From: Afipia birgiae 34632
GTDB taxonomy: Bacteria > Pseudomonadota > Alphaproteobacteria > Rhizobiales > Xanthobacteraceae
Direction of reading: 5' to 3'
NCBI RefSeq assembly: GCF_000308295.2
Contig: NZ_HG326652.1
Coordinates: 1,180,392-1,244,391, forward strand
Length of the DNA: 64,000 bases
The notes beneath the pieces are model-generated. The model worked only from the letters and a program-made list of their open reading frames with translations, was not told the origin of the DNA and did no database searches. The translations under genes and the position numbers were made by a program. Numbering within the stretch: the stretch's first letter is position 1; the number at the start of each line of letters is the position of its first letter. This document shows, piece by piece, positions 36,038 through 43,852 of this stretch.

Positions 36038-36275
36038 GGATTCGGGTCCTGGCCTGCTCGCCGTGGCATCGATCAGATTCAGATAATGGGTAAAAAGCAC
36101 GAAATTCGGGGGCCGGCCAAGATCCAGATGTTGAGCGCCCTGTCCCGAAGAAGACTTTCTACGGCGAGTTCTGATATAGTCGGTCCGAAACGCCGTGACA
36201 ATGTCGGACCGATTAGGTCCGGATAGGCGCCGCCGAAGTTATTTTTTGGTTCGATCGCATTACGAAACGGTACCC

Positions 36276-37454
36276 ATGGAAATTCAGGCAACACTCCCAG
36301 AAAAGGGCCGAGATCTCCGGCTCGATTTCTTCCGCGGTATCGCCAACTGGTGGATTTTTCTCGACCACATTCCCAACAACGTCATCAACTGGGTCACGCC
36401 GCGAAACTACGGATTCAGCGACGCGGCCGACCTGTTCGTGTTCATCTCGGGCTACACGGCGTCTTTCGTTTACGCCAAGATGATGCTCGATCGCGGCTTT
36501 ATCGTCGGTTCGACACGGCTGTGGAAGCGCGTCTGGCAACTCTATGTCGCGCACGTCATTCTGTTTGTGATTTACATCGCGGCGATCGGCTGGGTCGCGC
36601 TGCGTTATGCCGATCCGGACATCCTGAACGAGTTCAATGTCGCCGGTCTGGTTGAAAATCCGATCCAGACGCTGACGCAGGGTCTTATCCTGCGATTCAA
36701 GCCGGTCAATCTGGACGTGCTACCGCTCTACATCATCCTGATGGGCTTTTTCCCGCCGGTGCTGTGGCTGATGCTGCGCAAGCCCGACATGGTGATGATC
36801 GCTTCGCTGGTGCTGTATTTCGCAGCCCGTCAGTTCGGCTGGAATTTCTCGGCCTATCCGATCGGCTCCTGGTATTTCAATCCATATACTTGGCAGCTTC
36901 TGTTCGTGTTCGGCGCCTGGTTTGCGCTGGGCGGGGCAATCGAATCCCGCTCGATTATCAGGTCCCGCTGGTTGCTGGTCGCGGGGTCCCTCTATCTTGT
37001 CTTTGCGATGATCATGACGATGGCCGGGCGCTTTGAATCCTTCGGCGCCCTGTTTCCGAAGTGGCTCTATGACGCCTTCAATCCGAACGACAAGACGTTC
37101 CTGGCGCCGTATCGCGTCATCCATTTCGTGGTGATTGCGTTCTTGATCACCCGCTTTGTGCCCAAGGATTGGAGTTTACTCGAATCGAAGTGGCTCGAAC
37201 CCGTGATCAAGTGCGGTCAGCAATCGCTGCAGGTGTTTTGCGTCGGCATATTCCTTTCGTTCGTTGCGCATTTCGTGCTGATGCTGAGCTGGGGGACGGT
37301 TTGGGCGCAGCTTGGCGTCAGCATCGTCGGTGTCGCGATCTTGACCGCTGTCGCTTACTATGGAAGCTGGTCCAAGAAGCAGGACAAGCCGTCAGCCCGT
37401 ACGGCACCCGCAAAGGCGGCCGCAACGCAGCCCTCGGCGGCTCCGGGAGCCTGA
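36276..37454 (+). CDS. opgC: OpgC-domain membrane acyltransferase
   Basis: A polytopic membrane protein of about 392 residues with ~10 TM helices. The start MEIQATLPEKGRDLRLDFFR (36276), then GIANWWIFLDHIPNN and the FSDAADLFVFISGYTASFVY block, are characteristic of the OpgC family, which succinylates osmoregulated periplasmic glucans. Here the donor and target are inferred from the family only. The C-terminus is a disordered Lys/Ala/Pro tail. No opgG or opgH is visible nearby. Confidence 0.93.
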   Translation: MEIQATLPEKGRDLRLDFFRGIANWWIFLDHIPNNVINWVTPRNYGFSDAADLFVFISGYTASFVYAKMMLDRGFIVGSTRLWKRVWQLYVAHVILFVIYIAAIGWVALRYADPDILNEFNVAGLVENPIQTLTQGLILRFKPVNLDVLPLYIILMGFFPPVLWLMLRKPDMVMIASLVLYFAARQFGWNFSAYPIGSWYFNPYTWQLLFVFGAWFALGGAIESRSIIRSRWLLVAGSLYLVFAMIMTMAGRFESFGALFPKWLYDAFNPNDKTFLAPYRVIHFVVIAFLITRFVPKDWSLLESKWLEPVIKCGQQSLQVFCVGIFLSFVAHFVLMLSWGTVWAQLGVSIVGVAILTAVAYYGSWSKKQDKPSARTAPAKAAATQPSAAPGA

Positions 37455-37557
37455 TCCGCGGTTGGCCGGAACAATTCCACATGCGGTCGGATTATCCCTT
37501 CGCGAGTGGCCTTCCGCCTTGCTGACGCCGTGCGAAGCGTGTATCGACTGGATTTAT

Positions 37558-37634
37558 CGGGGTATAGCGTAGCCTGGTAGCGCGGCAGTTTTGGGTACTG
37601 CAGGTCCGAGGTTCGAATCCTCGTGCCCCGACCA
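37558..37634 (+). tRNA. tRNA-Pro (anticodon TGG)
   Basis: Acceptor CGGGGTA pairs with TGCCCCG; the anticodon stem is GCAGT/ACTGC with loop TTTGGGT, anticodon TGG (reads CCA); the T arm is CGAGG-TTCGAAT-CCTCG. CCA is encoded. No mobile-element genes are adjacent. Confidence 0.96.
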
Positions 37635-37764
37635 TCTAAATCATTGAATCTACTAAATTTTCCCAAAGTGATTCTGACAGCCGGTTCTTTCGGCGTTCCC
37701 GCGCATTTTATGCACTTTTACCCGACGCCGAGGCGTGTCCCCGGGCGGTTACCCGTGCGTGGGT

Positions 37765-38262
37765 TCACCGCGTTCCAAACAACGGATGGGCGACGCGATC
37801 GCCAGCCTGAATTCCGTACTTCCGGGCGGTGCCTCCGATCACCTCCAGCACGCCCTTGGCCAGACCTCCCGACGAAATGATCTTTTCGGAATGGGGTTCG
37901 GTGTTTTCCGCGATCCGCAGAATCCGGCCATCGCTCCGGATAAAGATCATGTCGAGCGGAATGAAGGTGTTCTTCATCCACATCGAAACCGGCTGCTCCG
38001 GTGAGAAGTCGAACAGCATGCCCCGCCCTTCGGCCAGCTCCTTGCGATACATCAGGCCAGTGGCCCGCTCCTGTTCGGTCTTCGCCATTTCGACGGTGAA
38101 CACGTGCACGCCGGACTTGGTGACAATCTCCAGCGGCTGTATCTCGGCGGCAACAACATTGGTCACCGTCGCTGCAAGAAGCGCCATCATCACCGCGAGG
38201 ACGACCCGGATGTTCGTTTTCAGATTTGGGGATTTCGGCAGACGACCAAACAGCATTCGCAA
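37765..38262 (-). CDS. DUF192 exported protein
   Basis: 165 residues. An N-terminal signal or anchor segment (VVLAVMMALLAATVTNVVAAE) precedes a DUF192 domain: VEMAKTEQERATGLMYRKEL, GMLFDFSPEQPVSMWMKNTF, IPLDMIFIRSDGRIL, and the C-terminal GTARKYGIQAGDRVAHPLF. The family has no established biochemical role. Starts at 38262 or 38256 are both possible. Confidence 0.9.
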   Translation of the reverse strand: MRMLFGRLPKSPNLKTNIRVVLAVMMALLAATVTNVVAAEIQPLEIVTKSGVHVFTVEMAKTEQERATGLMYRKELAEGRGMLFDFSPEQPVSMWMKNTFIPLDMIFIRSDGRILRIAENTEPHSEKIISSGGLAKGVLEVIGGTARKYGIQAGDRVAHPLFGTR

Positions 38263-38312
38263 TCAATATCCTGAACCAACGACCGCGGCACCCTAGCGCG
38301 GCAATCATGGCA

Positions 38313-38336
38313 AAGGCCAGACGCAGGTCTGGCCTT
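38313..38336 (-). terminator. Hairpin downstream of the double cold-shock gene
   Basis: A perfect 10-bp stem, AAGGCCAGAC with GTCTGGCCTT, around a GCAG loop. It lies 63 bases downstream of the minus-strand cold-shock gene and upstream of the DUF192 gene. The T tract on the minus strand is short (TTTGCC), so it is a modest intrinsic terminator. Confidence 0.6.
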
Positions 38337-38398
38337 GTTGGAGGATCACGCGGATGTGGTCAGGGCAGACCGGCGCAATCTGCCAGTCTTGCGCGGGA

Positions 38399-39037
38399 CT
38401 AGTGTGAGGACAGTCCGGGTGCGCCGGTCTCCGGCTGGATCTCAGCCGCCATCATGCCCTTGGAACCGGGCCCGAAGCGGACCAGCACGTACTGGCCGGG
38501 GCGCAGTTCGGTCATGCCGTACCGGCGGAGGGTTTCCATGTGCACGAAGATATCCGGCGTCCCCTCACCGCAACTGAGGAAGCCGAAGCCGCGCAGCCGG
38601 TTGAACCACTTCACCTGCGCCCGCTCCAGACCACTGGTCGGGGTAACGCTGACATGGGTCCGTGCCGGAAGCATTTGCGCCGGATGGATCGCCGTCGACT
38701 CGTCCATCGAAACGATGCGGAAGGCCTGGTAGCCCTTCTGGCGCTGCACGCATTCGCAGACCAGACGCGCGCCCTCATAGGCGGTCTGGTAGCCATCGCG
38801 GCGCAGCACCGTGACGTGGAGCAGCACATCGGGCCAGCCATTGTCGGGGACAATAAAGCCGTAACCCTTGGAGGCGTCGAACCATTTGATGACGCCGGAA
38901 ATCTCGACGAGGTTGACGGCCGCTCCATCCGCGGCTGCGAAATTGTCGGCAGCCAACTCGCCTGGAGCGAACCTGTCGGGTCCAGCCCCCATTAGCGAAC
39001 CGCCTGCCTTCTTGGACTCAAATGCGTCCGAACCCAT
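38399..39037 (-). CDS. Cold-shock protein with two CSD domains
   Basis: 212 residues. After a variable ~45-residue N-terminus, CSD 1 carries [20 protein letters not shown] (RNP1) and an RNP2-like VLLHVTVL. After a linker, CSD 2 carries [20 protein letters not shown] and [13 protein letters not shown]. Single-stranded RNA/DNA binding and RNA chaperoning are expected from the family. The tandem-domain form is usual in rhizobia. The start at 39037 has GGGGG very close; an ATG at 38992 with AGGCGG is an alternative. The 220 bases upstream are AT-rich and likely form a long leader. Confidence 0.93.
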   Translation of the reverse strand: MGSDAFESKKAGGSLMGAGPDRFAPGELAADNFAAADGAAVNLVEISGVIKWFDASKGYGFIVPDNGWPDVLLHVTVLRRDGYQTAYEGARLVCECVQRQKGYQAFRIVSMDESTAIHPAQMLPARTHVSVTPTSGLERAQVKWFNRLRGFGFLSCGEGTPDIFVHMETLRRYGMTELRPGQYVLVRFGPGSKGMMAAEIQPETGAPGLSSH

Positions 39038-39257
39038 GACCCCCGGACCCCAAACAAAAATCTGCAGTCAGTCACCGACATGACCAAGAACGTTATGCGA
39101 CGAAGCTCGCTTCGCATTTTCTCGCCGTGACGAATCAAAACTGAGAAACGCGAATCCTTGATTGAACGATAACACTCCGGAACAATGCTGAAAGACAAAA
39201 AAGAAATCAGCAGCGACCTATGAACAGCCTTGAACGATTGCGAATCAACTGAGTAGG

Positions 39258-40022
39258 TCAATTACCCACGAATGGTCCGAGTATCTCGCCGATGTCGTGG
39301 CGGATCACCAGATCGGCAATATCATCTTGATCTGTCGGCTCATTGTTGATGATCACGAGCTTTGCGCCACAGTTCCGCGCCAATACTGGAAAACCTGCCG
39401 CAGGCCATACCACCAGAGACGATCCGATCGCGAGGAACAGATCGCAGTGCTGCGCAAGCTCTGTTGCCCTGCGCATTTCTTCTTCCGGCATCGACTGGCC
39501 GAAGGAAATCGTAGCCGACTTTACCGGCTCGCCGCATGCCGTACAGGATGGTGCAATACCTTCAGGATCAAACCGTTCCTTGACCCAGCCGATCTCGAAC
39601 CGCGTTCCGCATCCGATGCAACGGGCATAGGTGGTGTTGCCATGCAACTCCACGACATGCTCGGGGGAAAAGCCCGATGCCTGATGCAGATTGTCGATGT
39701 TCTGCGTCACGATCGCGGGCACCTTCCCCGCCTTGTACAGCGACGCCAGTGCGCGGTGCCCGCGCCCGGGTCGCGCCGCTGCGAAGCTCGGTTCCATCGC
39801 AAAGCGGCGGCGCCAAGCTTCGTCCCTCGCCTCCTGGCTCGCAACGAACTCGTCGAAAGGGATAGGCCGGTTGCGTGTCCACAGACCACCCGGTGAACGG
39901 AAATCGGGAATTCCAGATTCCGTGGAAATACCCGCGCCGGTGAACGGCACGATGGTCCGGGCCTCGGCGATCATGTCGCCGAGCAGGTCGATTCCGCTGC
40001 GAAGATCGGATGCAATCATCAT
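39258..40022 (-). CDS. cobB: NAD-dependent protein deacylase (sirtuin)
   Basis: A SIR2 family deacylase of 254 residues. It has the NAD-binding GAGISTESGIPDFRSPGGLW, TQNIDNLH, the catalytic histidine in ELHGNTTYARC, a zinc site from CIGCG and CTACG, then SFGQSMPEEEM and GSSLVVWPAAGFP. The Tyr and Arg that mark desuccinylase-type CobB are not obvious (EAWRRRF at that place), so deacetylase activity is more likely. Related bacteria use SrtN of this family to reactivate acyl-CoA synthetases, which would suit the Liu/Paa metabolism here, though there is no direct genetic link. Confidence 0.94.
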   Translation of the reverse strand: MMIASDLRSGIDLLGDMIAEARTIVPFTGAGISTESGIPDFRSPGGLWTRNRPIPFDEFVASQEARDEAWRRRFAMEPSFAAARPGRGHRALASLYKAGKVPAIVTQNIDNLHQASGFSPEHVVELHGNTTYARCIGCGTRFEIGWVKERFDPEGIAPSCTACGEPVKSATISFGQSMPEEEMRRATELAQHCDLFLAIGSSLVVWPAAGFPVLARNCGAKLVIINNEPTDQDDIADLVIRHDIGEILGPFVGN

Positions 40023-40063
40023 GCGCCCTGAGAGAGCTGTCGTGCGAACTATAACTCAATAAA

Positions 40064-40086
40064 AATGGGGGCGCGAAGCCCCCATT
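40064..40086 (-). terminator. Rho-independent terminator of the H-NS-like gene
   Basis: The stem GGGGGC/GCCCCC, extended by AAT/ATT, has a GCGAA loop and is followed on the minus strand by TTTTTATTG. It lies 27 bases beyond the stop of the minus-strand H-NS-like gene. Confidence 0.85.
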
Positions 40087-40112
40087 GACTGTCGATCACG
40101 GATCGTTGCGGC

Positions 40113-40364
40113 TCAAGCGGCCTTGGTGGCTTGCGGCTTCAAGGCTTCCTGAAGCTGCGGCTTCAAGGCTTCCTTGACATCCTTCAGGTCCTTCTTCGGC
40201 ACAACGGTCTTGGTCTTCTTGCCACCGAATGCTGCGAGCTTTTCCATTTCCGCGGCGAGTTCAAGCTGGCGTGCGGCAACCTTCTCGGCGAGCTTTTCGC
40301 TCGTCTGGTCGCGCAGTTTCGCCAGATCGTCGATCGACATCGAATCCAGATCTATTTTTTGCAT
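40113..40364 (-). CDS. H-NS-like N-terminal domain protein lacking the DNA-binding domain
   Basis: 83 residues from MQKIDLDSMSIDDLAKLRDQ (40364). This N-terminus resembles the dimerisation helix of rhizobial H-NS/MucR-like 'H-NS histone family' proteins, followed by a predicted coiled coil (SEKLAEKVAARQLELAAEME). The usual C-terminal YRNP...GRGRxPxW DNA-binding block is absent. Instead there is a Lys/Ala tail with an 8-codon duplication (EALKPQ twice), seen as a 19-base direct repeat at 40132-40150 and 40156-40174. It could act by mixed oligomer formation; this is inference. Confidence 0.75.
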   Translation of the reverse strand: MQKIDLDSMSIDDLAKLRDQTSEKLAEKVAARQLELAAEMEKLAAFGGKKTKTVVPKKDLKDVKEALKPQLQEALKPQATKAA

Positions 40365-40468
40365 GGTCGTCTCCGTTAAGTGCTCACGGGGTATCAAGAA
40401 GGACCATGCCTCGCCAGTTGACGCGGTTTCTTATCCACTGTCATAGGGCGAGCAACCGCCTGAAAACG

Positions 40469-40681
40469 TCAGCAGCCTGTGTATTTTGGCGACAAGCCGT
40501 CGTGACGGTTGCGGAGGTAGGCCAGCCCGAACACCGCCAAACGCTGCGGATCGGTTTCGCCGGCAGATGAAAGCGTTTCGAGGTAACTGCTGAGATTTTC
40601 GCGGGCCTCGTGTAGTGCGTCTTCGCTCAGGTTACGCATCATCCCGAACGTATGAATAACCCGATCAATTACCTCGTTCAA
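40469..40681 (-). CDS. Small conserved hypothetical protein
   Basis: 70 residues, [20 protein letters not shown] at the start, mostly helical, ending in [16 protein letters not shown] with a C-terminal cysteine. The composition is that of a real cytosolic protein, and similar short proteins occur in Bradyrhizobium as far as I recall. No function known. Confidence 0.65.
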   Translation of the reverse strand: MNEVIDRVIHTFGMMRNLSEDALHEARENLSSYLETLSSAGETDPQRLAVFGLAYLRNRHDGLSPKYTGC

Positions 40682-40826
40682 AAAGCGCCTCCATCATCTC
40701 GAAGTTGTGAAGGACAACGGCATCGCAGCGAAAAAGTTCCTTTCGCCTGAACTGCCCTCCCGTCCAATTAACTGCTATTGGATCGCGCTCCCTCAACTCC
40801 GGCATGTCCGAAGAAGGATAAGAAAC

Positions 40827-41276
40827 ATGCGTTACCTCCACACCATGCTGCGTGTCCGCAACCTTGACACCGCCCTCAAGTTCTACAGCGACGCGCTTGG
40901 ACTGAAGGAAGTCCGCCGCACGGAAAGCGAGAAAGGCCGATTTACGCTGGTGTTCCTGTGCGCAGCCGAAGACGAAAGCCTGCTCAAGCAGGTCAAAGGA
41001 CGCGGCGCGCCGCTGGTCGAACTGACGTACAACTGGGATGAAGAGACCTATGGCGAAGATCGTTACTTCGGACACCTCGCCTATGAGGTCGACGATATCT
41101 ATGCGACATGCGATCGGCTGATGAAGCTCGGCATCACCATCAATCGTCCGCCGCGCGACGGTCAGATGGCCTTCATCCGTTCACCCGACCTGCACTCTAT
41201 CGAGCTCTTGCAGAAGGGCGATGCACTCGCACCGCAAGAACCCTGGAGTTCGATGCCGAATACCGGCCACTGGTAA
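40827..41276 (+). CDS. gloA: Lactoylglutathione lyase (glyoxalase I)
   Basis: Converts the methylglyoxal-glutathione hemithioacetal to S-lactoylglutathione. The ATG at 40827 follows AGGA by 8 bases. 149 residues, VOC fold: metal ligands are expected at His5 ([10 protein letters not shown]), Glu in the FTLVFL strand, His in [11 protein letters not shown], and Glu in HSIELLQKG. It is slightly longer than E. coli GloA (135) at the C-terminus. Confidence 0.93.
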   Translation: MRYLHTMLRVRNLDTALKFYSDALGLKEVRRTESEKGRFTLVFLCAAEDESLLKQVKGRGAPLVELTYNWDEETYGEDRYFGHLAYEVDDIYATCDRLMKLGITINRPPRDGQMAFIRSPDLHSIELLQKGDALAPQEPWSSMPNTGHW

Positions 41277-41365
41277 TCCGCATACCGGTTCGTGAGTTCT
41301 AATTTTTAGGAACATCGCCATCGCTTCGACGTTCTCCATGTCCTGAGGTTGATATGGAGGCGAAA

Positions 41366-41446
41366 ATGGGACGCGGAATTCTATTATGGCTGCTGGGTGT
41401 GCCGATTCCAGTGATCTTTTTGCTTTGGCTGTTCTTCGGACGCTAG
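41366..41446 (+). CDS. 26-residue hydrophobic membrane peptide
   Basis: The ATG at 41366 lies five bases after a perfect GGAGG. The product is MGRGILLWLLGVPIPVIFLL followed by WLFFGR: basic-Gly N-terminus, one TM with a central Pro-Ile-Pro kink, and an Arg end. A terminator hairpin follows 10 bases after the stop, framing a self-contained transcript. Similar tiny TM peptides are found in Bradyrhizobium relatives (recalled). Function unknown. Confidence 0.7.
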   Translation: MGRGILLWLLGVPIPVIFLLWLFFGR

Positions 41447-41456
41447 CCGTACGGAT

Positions 41457-41487
41457 ATGAAAGCTCCCGCGTATACGGGGCTTTCAT
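41457..41487 (+). terminator. Terminator after the 26-residue peptide gene
   Basis: Stem ATGAAAGC plus CCCG (one bulged T) pairs with CGGGGCTTTCAT around a CGTATA loop, then TCACTTTTG on the plus strand. Confidence 0.7.
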
Positions 41488-41517
41488 TCACTTTTGATCG
41501 ATCCAGAAGCCGAGCGC

Positions 41518-41841
41518 TCAAGGTTTTTTACAATCAGCGTTGGCTTCGACCAACTTGACGAGTTTGTTACCCGCCGCCTTGAGAATGCACATCTCGACTT
41601 GCTTGCCGGCCGGCACTGGCTTGGCGCAAATGATCTGAGGATTATCGTCGTAAACGGCGGTCGAGAATTTGCAGTTTGCCTGACATGACGCGGTGTAGTT
41701 GAACGGATTGGTGAGCAACACGCTGGCCGATTCTTCGCCCGGCAGAATCGTGCATGTAATCGGGACGGGCTCGGCAAACAGCATGGACGGTGGATTTCCG
41801 ATGAGCGCCGCCAGAAAAAACATTGTTAGTTTGCGCTGCAT
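41518..41841 (-). CDS. Small exported cysteine-rich protein, function unknown
   Basis: 107 residues. A signal peptide (MQRKLTMFFLAALIGNPPSM, cleaved around LFAEP) is followed by a mature part with six cysteines (ITCTILPG, ASCQANCKF, IICAKP, VEMCILK, ADCKKP), suggesting disulfides in the periplasm. A single beta-rich domain is likely. No family recognised. Confidence 0.72.
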   Translation of the reverse strand: MQRKLTMFFLAALIGNPPSMLFAEPVPITCTILPGEESASVLLTNPFNYTASCQANCKFSTAVYDDNPQIICAKPVPAGKQVEMCILKAAGNKLVKLVEANADCKKP

Positions 41842-41961
41842 GAATCGACCGTCGTTGCTTCGCCGTCACGGTATCAAGGCCGCCTGCCCAAGACGAGACG
41901 TTTCATAGGCGGCCGCAAGTTCAAGTATCACCCAGCAGGACCATCGGTCGGCTGTTCTGAG

Positions 41962-42669
41962 TTGCAAATGCTTGCGATCTCTGTTCGAAATCGGCGGACG
42001 GCTGATGCCGTCAGGGCGATCATCGTGCAAAACATCATCAACGCTTTTCTGCTGGTCTATGCCGCGCTGTTTCCGATCGTCAACCCGATCGGAAGCGCGC
42101 CGCTCTTCCTGCGCATGACCCGCGGACGCACCACGGCCGAGCGCAGCGTTCTTGCCCTGAACGTAGCCCGCAACAGTTTCTTCCTCCTGCTCGGCTCGCT
42201 GTTTATCGGCTCTCATGTCCTCGAATTCTTCGGAATTACCCTGCCCGTCGTCCGGGTCGCCGGTGGACTGGTGGTGGCGACCTTTGGCTGGCGGCTGCTC
42301 CACGCTCCTGTAGAATCCGTGGATCACCCAAAGGTGGACGCCGGCCCAACGATCGATGCGTTCTATCCATTGACCATGCCGCTGACGGTCGGACCCGGCT
42401 CGATCTCCGTTGCAGTTACCCTGGGAAGCCAGCGGCCGATAGCGACCGACGATCTCACCCAATTGGCCGTTCTTGGCGGCGCCGCGGTGGCAGGTCTTGC
42501 CGCCATCGCCATCACGATCTTCGTCTGTTATCGCTTCGCCGATCGCATCATCATGTTTCTCGGCGCACGCGGAACGGACGTGGTCATGCGACTCTCGGCC
42601 TTCATCCTCTTTTGCATCGGCATTCAGATCATCTGGAACGGATGCAGTGCGCTGCTCAAGACCCTCTGA
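41962..42669 (+). CDS. MarC-family membrane protein
   Basis: A six-TM inner-membrane protein of the MarC/UPF0056 family. The conserved first TM LVYAALFPIVNPIGSAPLFL contains the NPIG motif, and VRVAGGLVVATFGWRLL and the repeat-half motif FYPLTMPLTVGPGSISV (PLTxGPG) are present. The start is uncertain: 41962 gives 235 residues, while a GTG at 42025 gives 214 and fits the family length better. The physiological role is unknown despite the old multiple-antibiotic-resistance name. Confidence 0.9.
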   Translation: MQMLAISVRNRRTADAVRAIIVQNIINAFLLVYAALFPIVNPIGSAPLFLRMTRGRTTAERSVLALNVARNSFFLLLGSLFIGSHVLEFFGITLPVVRVAGGLVVATFGWRLLHAPVESVDHPKVDAGPTIDAFYPLTMPLTVGPGSISVAVTLGSQRPIATDDLTQLAVLGGAAVAGLAAIAITIFVCYRFADRIIMFLGARGTDVVMRLSAFILFCIGIQIIWNGCSALLKTL

Positions 42670-42764
42670 CGACGAACAACTGCCTCCCGCTCACGGCTTT
42701 GTGCATCGCAGCAACTGGAACCACAGGTTCAACCCGCTGTTTTGGCGGAGCATTTTGATTAAGC

Positions 42765-42824
42765 ATGAGTTCCCTACCTCCGAAGGGCGCATTGAACACG
42801 GAGGTAAATTTGGCTAGGTGTTGA
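42765..42824 (+). promoter_or_regulatory. Possible leader peptide with Shine-Dalgarno-masking hairpin
   Basis: A 19-codon frame (MSSLPPKGALNTEVNLARC) lies in the 200-base gap before the SGNH hydrolase. Inside it TACCTCCG (42775-42782) pairs exactly with CGGAGGTA (42799-42806), so an anti-Shine-Dalgarno-like sequence covers a perfect Shine-Dalgarno one. No good start codon follows that site at once. Translation is unproven; the hairpin is what is seen. Confidence 0.3.
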
Positions 42825-42869
42825 TTAACGCGGACCTTCCATGGCCGCCATGCCAGGGTTCGCTTCTCG

Positions 42870-43730
42870 ATGATCAGCCCTTTGCCCGGCCGGAAAACGG
42901 CCTCGACGATCGCCGCCACGGTTGGTGCGCTTGCGCTTGGTATCTCGGCGCTTGTCGTGAGCCCTGCTGCCTCGCGCGCCGAACAAGCCAATGGCCCTGC
43001 TGTCAGCGATGACCTCAACAGCGTCTTCAAGGCTCAACCCTGCGTGCAGTCGAAGTCGCTCGCGCAGCTCGATGCTCCCATCGCGCGGGTCGCCAAACGC
43101 TTGGACGCGCATCAACCCGTCACCATCGTTGCGGTTGGCTCGTCCTCGACCGGTGGCGCAGGCGCCAGCTCGGCGGCGTTCTCGTATCCAAGCCGCCTCG
43201 AGCGCGAATTGCGCCAAAGGTTTCCGGAAACGCCTGTCACCGTCATCAATCAGGGCATCAACGGCGAAGACGCCAACTCGATGATGGCGCGGATGGATGC
43301 GGTTCTCGAGCCGAAGCCGGATCTGGTGATCTGGCAGCTCGGCACCAACACCGTGCTTCGCGACGGCAATATCCCTGAGACAGCCAACGTGTTGCAGGCC
43401 GGGATTTCCCGCATCAGAAAAAGCGGTGCGGACGTGCTGCTGATCGACCCGCAGTTTGCGCCGCGCGTGAACGCCAAGCCTGCGGTCAGCGAAATGGTCG
43501 GGCTGATTGCTTACGTCGCGAAGCAGACGCACGTCCCGTTGTTTCGCCGCTACGTGGCCATGCGGAACTGGCACGAAGATCAGGCTATCGCGTTCGACCG
43601 GTTCATTACCGCCGATGGCTTGCACATGAACGACTGGGGCTATTCCTGCCTCGCACGCCTGCTCGCCGATAACATCACGGCGACGGTTGCCCGATCGCGC
43701 GCCATCGCAGGCGTGAGGCCGTTCCAGTAA
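42870..43730 (+). CDS. SGNH/GDSL-family hydrolase, exported
   Basis: 286 residues. A signal peptide (TVGALALGISALVVSPAASR, cut near AEQA) is followed by a lipase-like SGNH fold: block I VAVGSSSTGGAGASS with the nucleophile serine, block II NQGINGEDANS, block III LGTN, and block V DGLHMNDWGYSCLA with the Asp-x-x-His pair. An esterase or acetylesterase acting on periplasmic glycans or lipids is likely; substrate unknown. Confidence 0.88.
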   Translation: MISPLPGRKTASTIAATVGALALGISALVVSPAASRAEQANGPAVSDDLNSVFKAQPCVQSKSLAQLDAPIARVAKRLDAHQPVTIVAVGSSSTGGAGASSAAFSYPSRLERELRQRFPETPVTVINQGINGEDANSMMARMDAVLEPKPDLVIWQLGTNTVLRDGNIPETANVLQAGISRIRKSGADVLLIDPQFAPRVNAKPAVSEMVGLIAYVAKQTHVPLFRRYVAMRNWHEDQAIAFDRFITADGLHMNDWGYSCLARLLADNITATVARSRAIAGVRPFQ

Positions 43731-43753
43731 GACCCGGGCGCCGTCCAGCGCCC

Positions 43754-43852
43754 TCAGATTACTTCCCCGCTGTGATAGTATTCGGTTTCCGGATGACGCA
43801 TATCCCATGCAGCAACTGGGCCTTCGGGCTTCGGTTTGTACGGGAACCGCAT
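43754..43852 (-). CDS. Candidate 32-residue micro-ORF divergent from the CDF exporter
   Basis: On the minus strand ATG 43852 to TGA 43754 encodes MRFPYKPKPEGPVAAWDMRH followed by PETEYYHSGEVI. Composition is protein-like (Tyr, Trp, His and Pro well spread), and an in-frame TGA lies just upstream, so it cannot be longer. The ATG overlaps the divergent CDF start codon. There is no clear ribosome-binding site. It could be a real tiny gene or the preserved tail of a lost one. Confidence 0.35.
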   Translation of the reverse strand: MRFPYKPKPEGPVAAWDMRHPETEYYHSGEVI

